From Flavobacterium sp. NRK1 (GTDB lineage Bacteria; Bacteroidota; Bacteroidia; Flavobacteriales; Flavobacteriaceae), in the NCBI RefSeq assembly GCF_024054175.1, contig NZ_JAMXLA010000001.1:865341-929340 (forward strand): a stretch of DNA of 64,000 bases, written 5' to 3'. How positions within the stretch are numbered: position 1 is the stretch's first letter; the number at the start of each line of letters is the position of its first letter. Positions 26,989 through 35,859 of the stretch are shown one piece after another. Below the pieces are notes generated by a model. It was given only the letters and a program-made list of their open reading frames with translations. It was not told where the DNA came from and did no database searches. A program made the translations under genes and the position numbers.

Positions 26989-28122
26989 TTAGCAAACAGT
27001 TAAATAAGCAATTGAATAGCTAAATCTCCCGCTTTCAGGCACTATAAGCAACAGTTTTTCTCCTTTTTTTAATCGTCCTGAATTAAAAAGCTCCTCAACC
27101 ATAAGGTAAATGGAGGCTGCACCTACATTACCTACCCTGTTAAGATTTAAAAACCATTTGTCTTCAGGTATATTTATTTCTCTTTCGAGTAAAGAATGAT
27201 ATAATTTAGAACCAAAGAAGTTAGACGAAACATGAGGCAGCAGATAATCTATTTCTTCAGCATTCACTCCGTGTTTATCAAGAGCTTTTTTTGTACTGTC
27301 AGATCCCAGATCCATTACATATTTATCAAGCAGCTTTACGTCCTGCTTTACAGAAAATATAGATTGTTTAAGCCATTCTTCCGGCGTATAGTCCTGCCAG
27401 GGTTTTAATGTACCATCTTCAAGCTTATCACCTCCTGCATACATGCATGCTTCCAGTTCATGTGCATAGGAAAATGATTCCATCCACTCAATTTTTAACG
27501 AAACCTCTCCCCTTGGCTTATCCTCAAGAAGAAATGCCCCGGCACCGTCTGAAAGCATCCAGCGTAAAAACTCTTTTTTAAAAGCAATAATTGGCTGTTC
27601 TTCCAGTGTTTTTAGGTTAACAACCTCATTATTAAACTTTTCTGCCAGCATCCATGTAGAAGAACGCTCTGATCCTGTACAAACTGCATTTTTTGAGTTA
27701 CCCGATTTTACACTTAGGTAGCCATATTTAAGTGCATTCATTCCTGCACAGCAAACCCCGGATGAAGCATTAAGTTCTAAAGACCTGTTGTCCATTAAAC
27801 CATGTACCATTGATGCATGTGAAGGAAAAAGATTATCTGGAGACGAGGTACCGCATGAAAGTACCTCTACATCATTTTTTGTAAAATCATCTCCATACAA
27901 CTGCTCTATTGCGAGATGCGTAAGCTGGGCATTATTATGGGTAATATTACCATTTTTATCTATAGCATAATACCTGTTTTTTATACCGTTATTACGTAAT
28001 ACAATCCGGCGTGCTTTAGAGGCGGTATCATTTATCAGTCCCAGTATATCTTCCATTTCATCATTAGAAACCGGCTCATTAGGCAAGTATTTCCCCGCTC
28101 TTGTTATATAAACATCAAACAT
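26989..28122 (-). CDS. darB: DarB, KAS III-like ketosynthase of dialkylresorcinol synthesis
   Basis: The 377-aa KAS III-fold protein has SGVCCAGMNALK with nucleophile Cys125, LLPHVSSNFF (His) and NRVGNVGAAS (Asn), the Cys-His-Asn triad of FabH-like enzymes. DarB homologues join two beta-keto/enoyl thioesters into a cyclohexanedione that DarA aromatises. Assignment is based on KAS III motifs plus the adjacent darA. The gene follows darA by 16 bp. Confidence 0.85.
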   Translation of the reverse strand: MFDVYITRAGKYLPNEPVSNDEMEDILGLINDTASKARRIVLRNNGIKNRYYAIDKNGNITHNNAQLTHLAIEQLYGDDFTKNDVEVLSCGTSSPDNLFPSHASMVHGLMDNRSLELNASSGVCCAGMNALKYGYLSVKSGNSKNAVCTGSERSSTWMLAEKFNNEVVNLKTLEEQPIIAFKKEFLRWMLSDGAGAFLLEDKPRGEVSLKIEWMESFSYAHELEACMYAGGDKLEDGTLKPWQDYTPEEWLKQSIFSVKQDVKLLDKYVMDLGSDSTKKALDKHGVNAEEIDYLLPHVSSNFFGSKLYHSLLEREINIPEDKWFLNLNRVGNVGAASIYLMVEELFNSGRLKKGEKLLLIVPESGRFSYSIAYLTVC

Positions 28123-28138
28123 AGTTGTCTATCCGTTG

Positions 28139-29050
28139 TTATGCGCTCTCAACGCCTTTATAATATTTTACTGCCTTTTTGTTTTTATTTATTTTAAAAG
28201 GATAAGTAAGAACGTGCAAGATATATACAATTGGCGATATAACCCAAATTGCAAGAACCAAATAAATCACAAAAATTTTGAGTAATTTTTTCCTTTTTTC
28301 AGTCCTTTTTATAATAAAAGACGCCCATTTACTAAAAATAAAATTACCCTTTTTATCTACTGCAACAAGGTATGGACTAACCCTCACCGCATCCTGCAGC
28401 AAAAGCTTATCCTGAAGGGTGTCAAAATTATTTTGGTTTAGTGCGCTGATTATGGTATGGCCAAATTTAACCGAATCATCTATATCTTTTTGAGATACTC
28501 CCGGCAACGGAAAAATGCCCAAATGCTTTTCTTTTTTTCCGCTAAACATCCATTCAACAATGGTAATAACGCTTATAAGATTACCTGCCCTGTCTACCAA
28601 AGCAATATTACCTTTTAGCAAGGCATTATTTTGTTTAAGAAGGACTTTTATTTTTTCCTGTGCCAAATACCACATGTTCCTGCTTCCACTAATGGTTACA
28701 ACAGGTGTATTGTTAAGCAGTATTTTTGCTTCGGGACTTTTTAAAAATGAATTAATAGGAATAGAGGGTGAAAGAAACCATACCTGATAATGAAATAAAA
28801 CCAAATCATATTTCATTTCCATTATTTTCTGCGGTACGGGTTTTAGTTTTGCAGGTATTTGCAAAAAAGATTCAGGAAAAGCATCAAAAAATAATTCCTT
28901 ATTCCACGGAAAAGGGAAAGGTTTTTCCATCTCTATCTGATGAAATACTACATTAATATCCGGATCGGCAAGTAACGGCTCTGAAATGTTTTTAGCTATC
29001 TCCTTTAATTGTCCTGATTGTGAATAGTAAACTACAAGAACGTTTTTCAT
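28139..29050 (-). CDS. darA: DarA, dialkylresorcinol-forming aromatase
   Basis: The 303-aa protein has a flavodoxin/NAD(P)H-quinone-oxidoreductase-like N-terminus (VLVVYYSQSGQLKEIA, a phosphate-binding loop for FMN) and FHYQVWFLSPSIPINSFL. A C-terminal hydrophobic segment (LLKIFVIYLVLAIWVISPIVYI) suggests membrane association. It matches what is known of DarA, which converts the DarB product to a 2,5-dialkylresorcinol. The gene order darA-darB is that of other flexirubin clusters. Confidence 0.82.
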   Translation of the reverse strand: MKNVLVVYYSQSGQLKEIAKNISEPLLADPDINVVFHQIEMEKPFPFPWNKELFFDAFPESFLQIPAKLKPVPQKIMEMKYDLVLFHYQVWFLSPSIPINSFLKSPEAKILLNNTPVVTISGSRNMWYLAQEKIKVLLKQNNALLKGNIALVDRAGNLISVITIVEWMFSGKKEKHLGIFPLPGVSQKDIDDSVKFGHTIISALNQNNFDTLQDKLLLQDAVRVSPYLVAVDKKGNFIFSKWASFIIKRTEKRKKLLKIFVIYLVLAIWVISPIVYILHVLTYPFKINKNKKAVKYYKGVESA

Positions 29051-29080
29051 TTATTTAGCTATGCTTTATCCTTTTTTCGA

Positions 29081-30742
29081 TTATATAACTTCTTTAAAAT
29101 GCCTCACCTTATCTTCGCGCTTTTTGTGTACCCATTCCGGCCATGTTGCAGCATCTTCTGCATCATATATTCTTAATTGCTGACTCTCATCTGCAATAAG
29201 CAACTCCTCGCGGGTACAGTTTAAAATTACGGCAGCAGCATCAACTCCGGAATAAGTTGCACCCGCCACACCGTGCGATAATGTACTGGCGCCGCAAAGA
29301 TAGAGATTATCAATCTCAGATTTTTTTTTGTAAGCAAACGGGCCTACATATTTTAATGTTTTCTCTGTACCGTAAACATTGCCGTTTGTACTGTTTACAT
29401 AATACTGGTTTGTTTTTGGCGTACCCAATTCTATCTGTACAATATTTTGCTTTGCTCCTGGTATAATACGTTCTACAGTATTCATAAACTTTGCAATAAT
29501 TTTTTGCTTAAAAACATCATACTCTTCACAATGATAATCTTCTGTCCCCTTAAAATCAGGAAGGCTATTATAATCTATATAAGTAACCGCCTCAAAATTA
29601 TGATACCTGCCATTAAAGCTAACCGGATCTTTTAAAGTAGTGCAGCTTATAAACATTGCCGGAAATTCATCACCTTCTGCAACATTAGCAGATGTAAGCT
29701 CTGCAAACTGCCCATCTACATTTTCATCTCTAAATACCCATGTATTGCCTGAGTCTATACCGGCTTTTGTAACATCCATATCGAGCGTAAGAAAAAGGAT
29801 AAGAGAAGTAACGGAGTATTTGGTATTATCTAATTTTTTAATGAGCTTTTTACTCAAATTTTCCCTGCCTGCAAGTTTTAAGTAAGTAATCGAAGGATCT
29901 GCATTTGAAATAATAGCTTTAGCAAAAAGCTGCTCACCATTTTCCATTTCAACACCAATTGCAGTATTGTTTTCTATAAGTATCTTCTTAACGTTCATAT
30001 TAACCATTACATTTCCACGGTAGCGTTTAATACAATTGGTCATTGCTTTTACAATACCGCTTCCGCCCCCTGCCGGATAAAAACCGCCATTAGCATAATG
30101 CCCCATAACAGAACTATGTACTATAAAGCTTGCCTTTTCAGGCGGCAGTCCATGATCGCCACACTGCACATTCAGTACAGCCTGTACTTTTGCGTCTTTA
30201 ACATGCCTGTTAATGATTCTTTTTAAACTAAAAAAAGCATTATGAACAAAGTCTTTGGTTTTAAAAGGTGCCGTTATTATTTGCTTAAAGCCTCTTATTT
30301 TAGGCATTAACTGCATTTGGGCATTTACTTTTTCTATAAGTGTAAGATAACGTCTTATGTACTTTTTGCTTTCCGGAAATTTATTGCCCAGGCTTTCAGC
30401 AAAATTATCAAACCCTGCAGGTACATCAAATTTTTCATTGCCTATAATACAATGCTCATAAGCATTTTTATTCATCCTGAAAAAAACAAGGTCATTTGCT
30501 ATACCAAGCCCCTTATATAAATCATTGGTTGCGCTGCCTTCGTCAAGTTGCCCTATGTAATGTACTCCAGGACTGAAACGCTGACCGTTAAGCGTAAAAC
30601 TATGGCACCAGCCGCCTGGTACGTAATGCTGTTCAAGCACAAGAACTTTTTTGCCGGCACGTGCAAGGCAGATTGCAGCGGCAAGTCCGCCTGCTCCCGA
30701 TCCTATTATAATAATGTCTAATTCAGGTGTATTGTGGTGCAT
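29081..30742 (-). CDS. phytoene-dehydrogenase/RetSat-like FAD oxidoreductase
   Basis: The 553-aa protein has IIIGSGAGGLAAAICLA, VLEQHYVPGGWCHSF and a C-terminal LYLCGASTLSHGVAGATYSG FAD motif. It is paralogous to the enzyme at 6752-8275 but longer. Such enzymes desaturate, saturate or isomerise polyenes. A 7-bp hairpin (30742-30759) touches its start codon. It follows the acyltransferase gene after a 54-bp gap, the largest gap in this half of the cluster. Confidence 0.8.
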   Translation of the reverse strand: MHHNTPELDIIIIGSGAGGLAAAICLARAGKKVLVLEQHYVPGGWCHSFTLNGQRFSPGVHYIGQLDEGSATNDLYKGLGIANDLVFFRMNKNAYEHCIIGNEKFDVPAGFDNFAESLGNKFPESKKYIRRYLTLIEKVNAQMQLMPKIRGFKQIITAPFKTKDFVHNAFFSLKRIINRHVKDAKVQAVLNVQCGDHGLPPEKASFIVHSSVMGHYANGGFYPAGGGSGIVKAMTNCIKRYRGNVMVNMNVKKILIENNTAIGVEMENGEQLFAKAIISNADPSITYLKLAGRENLSKKLIKKLDNTKYSVTSLILFLTLDMDVTKAGIDSGNTWVFRDENVDGQFAELTSANVAEGDEFPAMFISCTTLKDPVSFNGRYHNFEAVTYIDYNSLPDFKGTEDYHCEEYDVFKQKIIAKFMNTVERIIPGAKQNIVQIELGTPKTNQYYVNSTNGNVYGTEKTLKYVGPFAYKKKSEIDNLYLCGASTLSHGVAGATYSGVDAAAVILNCTREELLIADESQQLRIYDAEDAATWPEWVHKKREDKVRHFKEVI

Positions 30743-30759
30743 TTGCTAAAGATAGCAAA
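30742..30759 (-). promoter_or_regulatory. small hairpin at a translation start
   Basis: TTTGCTA (30742-30748) and TAGCAAA (30753-30759) form a 7-bp stem with a 4-nt loop directly upstream of, and touching, the start codon of the oxidoreductase gene at 30740-30742. It could mask the ribosome binding region. There is no T-run, so it is not a standard terminator. Confidence 0.4.
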
Positions 30760-30796
30760 CCTGCCCCATAGTAGTATATGCCCCCTAAAAATTTAT

Positions 30797-31678
30797 CTAT
30801 TTTTTAAAGACCTGCCAAAAATCGAAGTAGTTAAACCATTGCAGCGGATATTTTTTAAGCATCCATTCTAAATTTTCAATATAGGCTTTTAATAAAGACT
30901 TGTCATCTCTATGTTTTACTTCAGCCTCACGCGCATACAAATGGTAATGAAGATTTTTTTCTTTCATTACATATACAAAAATCACAGGTACTTTAAGCCT
31001 TGAAGCTATAAGAAAAGGCCCGGCAGGGAAATTAGCATTTTTACCTAAAAGCGTAGCATTAAAATGCTTAACACCATCAAGATAACGGTCTCCTGTAAGA
31101 CAAATGAGTTCATTGTTGGCAAGAGCATTATTAATCTTATAAATATGCGAAAGATCTTCTTCTATTATTATAAACTTTACCGAGGTTTTAGAAGCAATGC
31201 TTTCAAGATATTCCTTAATTGCCCTGTGTTCCAAATCTGAGATGAGAAGGTTGATCTGAAATTCGTCGCCCAGATCGGAAAGAAAATATTCGGCAATTTC
31301 AAAATTACCGATATGAGAACTTATAAGTACGCCGCCATTTTTATTAGCTAAAAGATTTTTAAGCCTTTCTATACCATCAAATTCATAAGTAAATTTATCA
31401 CGCATCCCGGCAGATATAGCTGTCTTATCTATCAGGGTCTGGCCAAAAGTATAATAGCTCATAAAAACCATTTTTCTGGCCTTAGAGCGGGAATATCCTA
31501 AGCGGTCATGAAAATAATAAAAGGTAACGCGATTGGTTTTCTTTAAAAAAAGAAAGTAGTAAGCAGCAACAAAGTAAAGAACAAAATAAGAGGCTTTTAC
31601 TCCAAGGTTTCTGATGCAGAATACAAATATTTTGTACCCCAGAAGATTACCTTTAGATTTACCATCCCAATCGCTCAT
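30797..31678 (-). CDS. LpxL/HtrB-like lipid acyltransferase
   Basis: The 293-aa protein has an N-terminal hydrophobic segment and SSHIGNFEIAEYFL, the HX4E catalytic motif of lipid A late acyltransferases, followed by LTGDRYLDG and FPAGPFLIASRLKVPVIFVYV. In aryl polyene and flexirubin clusters such enzymes are proposed to attach acyl groups to the pigment or its lipid anchor. It is 2 bp after the ACP gene. Housekeeping lipid A acylation is less likely given the context. Confidence 0.78.
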   Translation of the reverse strand: MSDWDGKSKGNLLGYKIFVFCIRNLGVKASYFVLYFVAAYYFLFLKKTNRVTFYYFHDRLGYSRSKARKMVFMSYYTFGQTLIDKTAISAGMRDKFTYEFDGIERLKNLLANKNGGVLISSHIGNFEIAEYFLSDLGDEFQINLLISDLEHRAIKEYLESIASKTSVKFIIIEEDLSHIYKINNALANNELICLTGDRYLDGVKHFNATLLGKNANFPAGPFLIASRLKVPVIFVYVMKEKNLHYHLYAREAEVKHRDDKSLLKAYIENLEWMLKKYPLQWFNYFDFWQVFKK

Positions 31679-31680
31679 TA

Positions 31681-31932
31681 TTATTGTTTGGCTTTCAGTT
31701 TATTCTCGATAAGGTCATAAAAATTCTGGAAGGTAGCAATGCCAACAAAATCGGCTTCGCCAAGCTTAACTCCAAAGTTAGATTCTACAGTAACCACAAG
31801 ATCAACATAATCAAGACTGTCAAGCCCTAAAGTATCTTTTAAATTGGCATCAGGTGTTATAGTGTCTGCATCAACCTCAAATTCATCAACTAAAAAATCA
31901 TTAATCTTCCCTATAATCACTGTTTTGTCCAT
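31681..31932 (-). CDS. acyl carrier protein (second copy)
   Basis: The 83-aa acidic protein has TLGLDSLDYVDLV with phosphopantetheine Ser39. It is flanked by a FabF-type KS (2 bp upstream) and the acyltransferase (2 bp downstream). It differs clearly from the ACP at 20244, which suggests a separate substrate channel. Confidence 0.9.
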   Translation of the reverse strand: MDKTVIIGKINDFLVDEFEVDADTITPDANLKDTLGLDSLDYVDLVVTVESNFGVKLGEADFVGIATFQNFYDLIENKLKAKQ

Positions 31933-31934
31933 GT

Positions 31935-33152
31935 TTAGTGTTTTTTTACAATTAAAGCTGAATTGGTTCCTCCAAACCCGAAAGAATTCGACAAAAATAT
32001 ATTAATTTCCTTATTTATAGTACTTCCTGCCAAATTTAATTTAGCCGAGTCCTCATCAGGATTTTCGAAGTTTATATTAGGTGCTATAAAAGAATTCTGC
32101 ATCATTAATATAGAATAAATAACTTCGCTTGCACCCGCCATCCAGCACTCATGTCCCGTCATAGACTTGGTAGAGCTTACATAAGGTTTATTGCCAAATA
32201 TCTCAAATATAGCCTTTGCTTCATTAGCATCTCCTACAGGGGTAGAGGTAGCATGTGCATTTATATAATCTACATCTTCAGCCTTTAATCCTGCCTGATC
32301 AAGTGCTTTCTGCATTGCAGTTGCCGGGCCTTCTACATTTGGGGTAGAGATATGCCCTCCGTTAGACGAAAAACCATAACCTGCAATTTCAGCTAAAATT
32401 GTTGCTCCTCTTTTTATAGCCGAATCATAACTTTCAAGTATAAGTGTTGCTCCGCCACCACTTGGCACAAGCCCGTTACGGGAAGCATCAAACGGACGCG
32501 AAGCCTTAGCAGGGTCAGCTTCATCAGGAGAAAAAACACCAAGGCCATCAAAACTACTCATTGCAAATTTATTTATCTCCTGTGCGCCGCCGCAGATAAT
32601 TGTATCCTGCAATCCGCTTTTAATCAGGTAGTATCCCATACCCAGCGAGTGAGATCCGCTGGCGCAGGCTGCACTTATAGTAAGGTTAATACCTTTTAGT
32701 TTAAATATTGTAGAAAGATTCATGGTAACAGTAGAATTCATAGACTTAAAAATAGCCCCTGAACCTATTAGTGCTGTATCTCTCTTTTCTCTTAAAATAT
32801 CGGTAGATTCAATTATAGCTTTAGAAACACTGTCGTTTCCATACATAATGCCTACCTCATTCTTTTCAAGAAAATCATCATCAATACCTGCCTGGTGTAA
32901 TGCCTGTATTGTTGCCATGTACGCATATTCGGTTTCTTCGCCAATGCTTATACGCTGCCTTCTGGTAAGTAAATCCTTCAGCTCCGGTCTGGGTACCATA
33001 CCAGTAAGAGCAGACCTAAATCCAAATTCTTTTCTTTCCTCATCTATCTTTATACCCGATTTACCATGATATAATGATTCCTTAACCTCTTCAAGCGAAG
33101 TGCCAATACAGGAATAGATACCCATGCCGGTAATAACCACTCTTCTATCCAT
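31935..33152 (-). CDS. beta-ketoacyl-ACP synthase II/I-like (FabF/FabB)
   Basis: The 405-aa protein has ISAACASGSHS with Cys163, NAHATSTPVGD (Ala in place of the Gly of HGT) and MTGHECWMAGASE, plus SNSFGFGGTNSA. The catalytic Cys-His-His set is complete. NAHAT and GHECWMAGA are typical of FabB-type enzymes. With the adjoining ACP and FabG-like reductase it forms a compact elongation unit near the head of the operon. Confidence 0.88.
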   Translation of the reverse strand: MDRRVVITGMGIYSCIGTSLEEVKESLYHGKSGIKIDEERKEFGFRSALTGMVPRPELKDLLTRRQRISIGEETEYAYMATIQALHQAGIDDDFLEKNEVGIMYGNDSVSKAIIESTDILREKRDTALIGSGAIFKSMNSTVTMNLSTIFKLKGINLTISAACASGSHSLGMGYYLIKSGLQDTIICGGAQEINKFAMSSFDGLGVFSPDEADPAKASRPFDASRNGLVPSGGGATLILESYDSAIKRGATILAEIAGYGFSSNGGHISTPNVEGPATAMQKALDQAGLKAEDVDYINAHATSTPVGDANEAKAIFEIFGNKPYVSSTKSMTGHECWMAGASEVIYSILMMQNSFIAPNINFENPDEDSAKLNLAGSTINKEINIFLSNSFGFGGTNSALIVKKH

Positions 33153-33176
33153 TGTTCTTATTTTGGATTTATATTT

Positions 33177-33908
33177 TTAGGAGTAAATGCCTCCGTTAAT
33201 ATTAATTATTTCACCTGTAATATAACCCGCTTTTTTTGAAGCCAGGAAACTTACCAGGTCTGCCACTTCTTCCGCTTCGCCAAACCTGTTGGCAGGCACC
33301 ATTTTAACCAGTTCTTTTTCATCAAGGTCTCCCGTCATATCTGTTTTTATAAATCCGGGAGCCACGGCATTTACGGTAATGTTACGTTTTGCAACTTCCT
33401 GTGCCAGTGCTTTGGTAGCTGCAACAACTGCGCCTTTAGCCGCAGAGTAATTGGTTTGTCCCGGTGTGCCTTTAACACCCGATACTGAAACCATATTTAT
33501 AATCCTTCCATACTTATTACGAAGCAGTTTTTGTATAAAAAAGCTGGTAACATTATAAAAACCATTAAGACTTGTATTTATAACCTGAGACCAGTCTTCC
33601 TGAGACATCCACATAAAAAGCCCGTCTCTGGTTATACCGGCATTATTCACTATAACTTCAACAATAGCTTCCGGATTAGCCTCCTGCCATTGCCCAAGTA
33701 CTGTTTTTACCTCATCGGCATTACCTACATCAAACTTTAGCAGTTCTCCGGTTGCCCCATTATCAATTACTTTTTGCAAAGTTTCCTCAGCCGCCTCAAG
33801 ATTAGACTGATAGTTGATAAGGATATGATAACTGCTATCGGCAGCAAGTTTTTGGCATATTGCACTACCAATACCTCTGGACCCGCCTGTAACTAATGCA
33901 CACTTCAT
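33177..33908 (-). CDS. fabG: 3-oxoacyl-ACP reductase (FabG-like SDR)
   Basis: The 243-aa short-chain dehydrogenase has the NADPH motif GGSRGIGSAI, NNAGITRDGL, catalytic Ser in NMVSVSGVKG and YSAAKGAV (Tyr-x3-Lys). It reduces the beta-keto group after each condensation; with the hotdog proteins it gives the conjugated double bonds. It is likely the cluster-dedicated copy rather than the essential FabG, so the symbol marks family only. Confidence 0.88.
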   Translation of the reverse strand: MKCALVTGGSRGIGSAICQKLAADSSYHILINYQSNLEAAEETLQKVIDNGATGELLKFDVGNADEVKTVLGQWQEANPEAIVEVIVNNAGITRDGLFMWMSQEDWSQVINTSLNGFYNVTSFFIQKLLRNKYGRIINMVSVSGVKGTPGQTNYSAAKGAVVAATKALAQEVAKRNITVNAVAPGFIKTDMTGDLDEKELVKMVPANRFGEAEEVADLVSFLASKKAGYITGEIININGGIYS

Positions 33909-33919
33909 AATTGTATATC

Positions 33920-34177
33920 TTACTTAAATAATTCTGCATTTTCAAACCACTGGTTACCCAGCAATTGCCCTTTAGTATCTAAAAAGCCCCATTTTTTCTG
34001 ATCTTTTACTGCGGCAAGCCCTTCCGAGAAACTTCTTGCTTTATCATATACCGGTTTTATAACAAACTGTCCTGTCTTGTCTATATAACCAAGTTTACCG
34101 TTTTGCTTAACCAGCGACATTTCCTGTGCAAATGACACCTGAACACATAAAATTAAAAATAACAGAATTTTTTTCAT
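33920..34177 (-). CDS. small exported WG-repeat protein
   Basis: The 85-aa product has a signal peptide (KKILLFLILCVQVSFAQ) and about two WG-type repeats (GKLGYIDKTGQFVIKP and KKWGFLDTKGQLLGNQ). WG repeats form beta hairpins of unknown binding role. Most WG proteins have many repeats, so this is a minimal form. It lies between the ammonia-lyase (36-bp gap) and fabG and is not an expected part of pigment synthesis. Confidence 0.7.
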   Translation of the reverse strand: MKKILLFLILCVQVSFAQEMSLVKQNGKLGYIDKTGQFVIKPVYDKARSFSEGLAAVKDQKKWGFLDTKGQLLGNQWFENAELFK

Positions 34178-34213
34178 GATTGGATTGATTGATTTATAAT
34201 TGATTGGATTGTT

Positions 34214-35731
34214 TTATTGCATTAAATACTCTTTAACAGCCTGCACATACGGATACATTGCCTTATCTTCAGAGAAAACAGGCAGTATTGCCCTTATATC
34301 GTCATATATTTTGCGCGTACCCGAAGACACCTCATCTTTATAGTTTAACGCATCTATAGCCTGAACAATAGCCATTGCTTCTATTGCAAGCACTTCAAAA
34401 GCATTTTCTACAACTTTAGCAGTTAATACTGCTGCATTAGTACCCATGCTGACAATATCCTGATTATCATTATTGTTTGGAATACTGTGCACATACATTG
34501 AGTTGGAAAGCATCTGGTTTTCTGCCGTGGTAGATACTGCTGTAAACTGAACACCCTGCAAACCAAAATTAAAACCCAGTTTTCCAAGATTGGTAAATGG
34601 CGGTAGCAGTTCATTAATTTTTGAGTTCATCAAATAATTAAGCTGACGCTCGCCAAGCATAGAAAGTTTTGTAATTACAAGGCGAAGTTTATCCATTTCA
34701 AGAGAAATATAATCGCCATGAAAATTACCGCCATGATATACCTGCTGGTTCTTTACATCTACAATCGGGTTATCGTTTGCAGAGTTAATTTCATTTTCCA
34801 GTACCAGTGCTGTTTCATTAATAGTATCGAGCACAGGACCCAGTATTTGCGGAACGCAGCGCAGGGAATAATATTCCTGTACTTTTTCTTTAAAAATAGT
34901 CTCCTGATTTTCGCCACTGTAAAGATGTTCTTCTCTTTTGCGCACAAGCTTACTGTCTTTAATATGCTCCCTCATGCGCTGTGCTATTTCTTGCTGGCCT
35001 TTATGCAGTTTGGTATTGTTAAGTTCTGCCGATAAATGATCGTCATATACCCTCACCACTTCATTTATAGCTGCCGAAAATTTAAGCGACCAGTTTAGTA
35101 ACTTTTTTGCGTTTACAACATTAACAACCCCAATACCTGTCATTACAGATGTACCGTTCATTAATGCAAGTCCTTCTCGAATTTCAACATTAATTGGCTT
35201 TAAACCTTCTATTGCAAAAACTTCTTCTGTTTTTCTGCGTTCTCCTTTATAAAACACTTCACCTTCGCCTATAAGCACGAGTGCAAGATGTGCAAGTTGT
35301 ACTAAATCGCCACTGGCTCCTACTCCTCCATGTTCAAAAATAAGTGGGGTAATGTCTCTATTTATAAATTCTTTCATGAGATGTATTACCGACTCATGAA
35401 CTCCCGAATTACCCAAAGAAAGCGTGTTCAATCTGGCTAATATTGCCGATTTTACAAAAATGGGCGATAAGGGTTTGCCCGTACCCGATGAATGGCTCCT
35501 GATAAGGTTATACTGAAGCTGAATCCTGTCTTTATCTTCAACACGGTACTGTGCCATAGGCCCAAAACCGGTATTAACGCCATATATAATTTTATTTTCT
35601 GAAAATACTTTTAGAAAATCGAAACTTTGCTTTACTCTTTCAAGCACTTCAACACTAACCTCAACCTTATTGCTACCAAACACAATAGACTCAAATTCAG
35701 CAAGGCTTAGATATTGGTTTATACTGCTCAT
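34214..35731 (-). CDS. tyrosine ammonia-lyase (HAL/PAL/TAL family)
   Basis: The 505-aa enzyme has the MIO-forming Ala-Ser-Gly triad (residues 139-141, GGVGASGDLVQLAH), Tyr50 in IYGVNTGFG and YSGENQE. It deaminates an aromatic amino acid to the acrylate that primes the polyene. The selectivity pair is Ser79-His80 (LIRSHSSGTG), the HAL-type pair rather than His-Leu of Rhodobacter TAL. However, from memory the protein matches the F. johnsoniae tyrosine ammonia-lyase almost throughout, which shares this pair, so tyrosine to p-coumarate is favoured. It is the first gene of the block, under the promoter at 35811-35818. Confidence 0.87.
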   Translation of the reverse strand: MSSINQYLSLAEFESIVFGSNKVEVSVEVLERVKQSFDFLKVFSENKIIYGVNTGFGPMAQYRVEDKDRIQLQYNLIRSHSSGTGKPLSPIFVKSAILARLNTLSLGNSGVHESVIHLMKEFINRDITPLIFEHGGVGASGDLVQLAHLALVLIGEGEVFYKGERRKTEEVFAIEGLKPINVEIREGLALMNGTSVMTGIGVVNVVNAKKLLNWSLKFSAAINEVVRVYDDHLSAELNNTKLHKGQQEIAQRMREHIKDSKLVRKREEHLYSGENQETIFKEKVQEYYSLRCVPQILGPVLDTINETALVLENEINSANDNPIVDVKNQQVYHGGNFHGDYISLEMDKLRLVITKLSMLGERQLNYLMNSKINELLPPFTNLGKLGFNFGLQGVQFTAVSTTAENQMLSNSMYVHSIPNNNDNQDIVSMGTNAAVLTAKVVENAFEVLAIEAMAIVQAIDALNYKDEVSSGTRKIYDDIRAILPVFSEDKAMYPYVQAVKEYLMQ

Positions 35732-35810
35732 TATTTTGTTTTATATTAGAATTTCCTTAAGAGAATATATTTCTTTACTATGTAAAAATCTCATAATTTT
35801 ACAAGGGTTA

Positions 35811-35818
35811 CAAATGTA
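35811..35818 (-). promoter_or_regulatory. -7 element of the flexirubin operon (TACATTTG)
   Basis: Read on the minus strand, TACATTTG matches TAnnTTTG and lies 80 bp before the ammonia-lyase start. No -33 TTG is found at the usual distance; the place is occupied by a tandem repeat (35825-35846), as expected for an activator-dependent promoter. Confidence 0.55.
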
Positions 35819-35824
35819 GAATTT

Positions 35825-35846
35825 TTTTAAGATTATTTTAAGATTA
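35825..35846. repeat. tandem 11-bp direct repeat in the divergent regulatory region
   Basis: TTTTAAGATTA occurs twice with no spacer (35825-35835 and 35836-35846). The 11-bp period is about one helical turn. It lies between the divergent ammonia-lyase and halogenase-like genes, just upstream of the minus-strand -7 element and 14 bp before the halogenase ATG. Confidence 0.6.
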
Positions 35847-35859
35847 ATACAATTTATCA

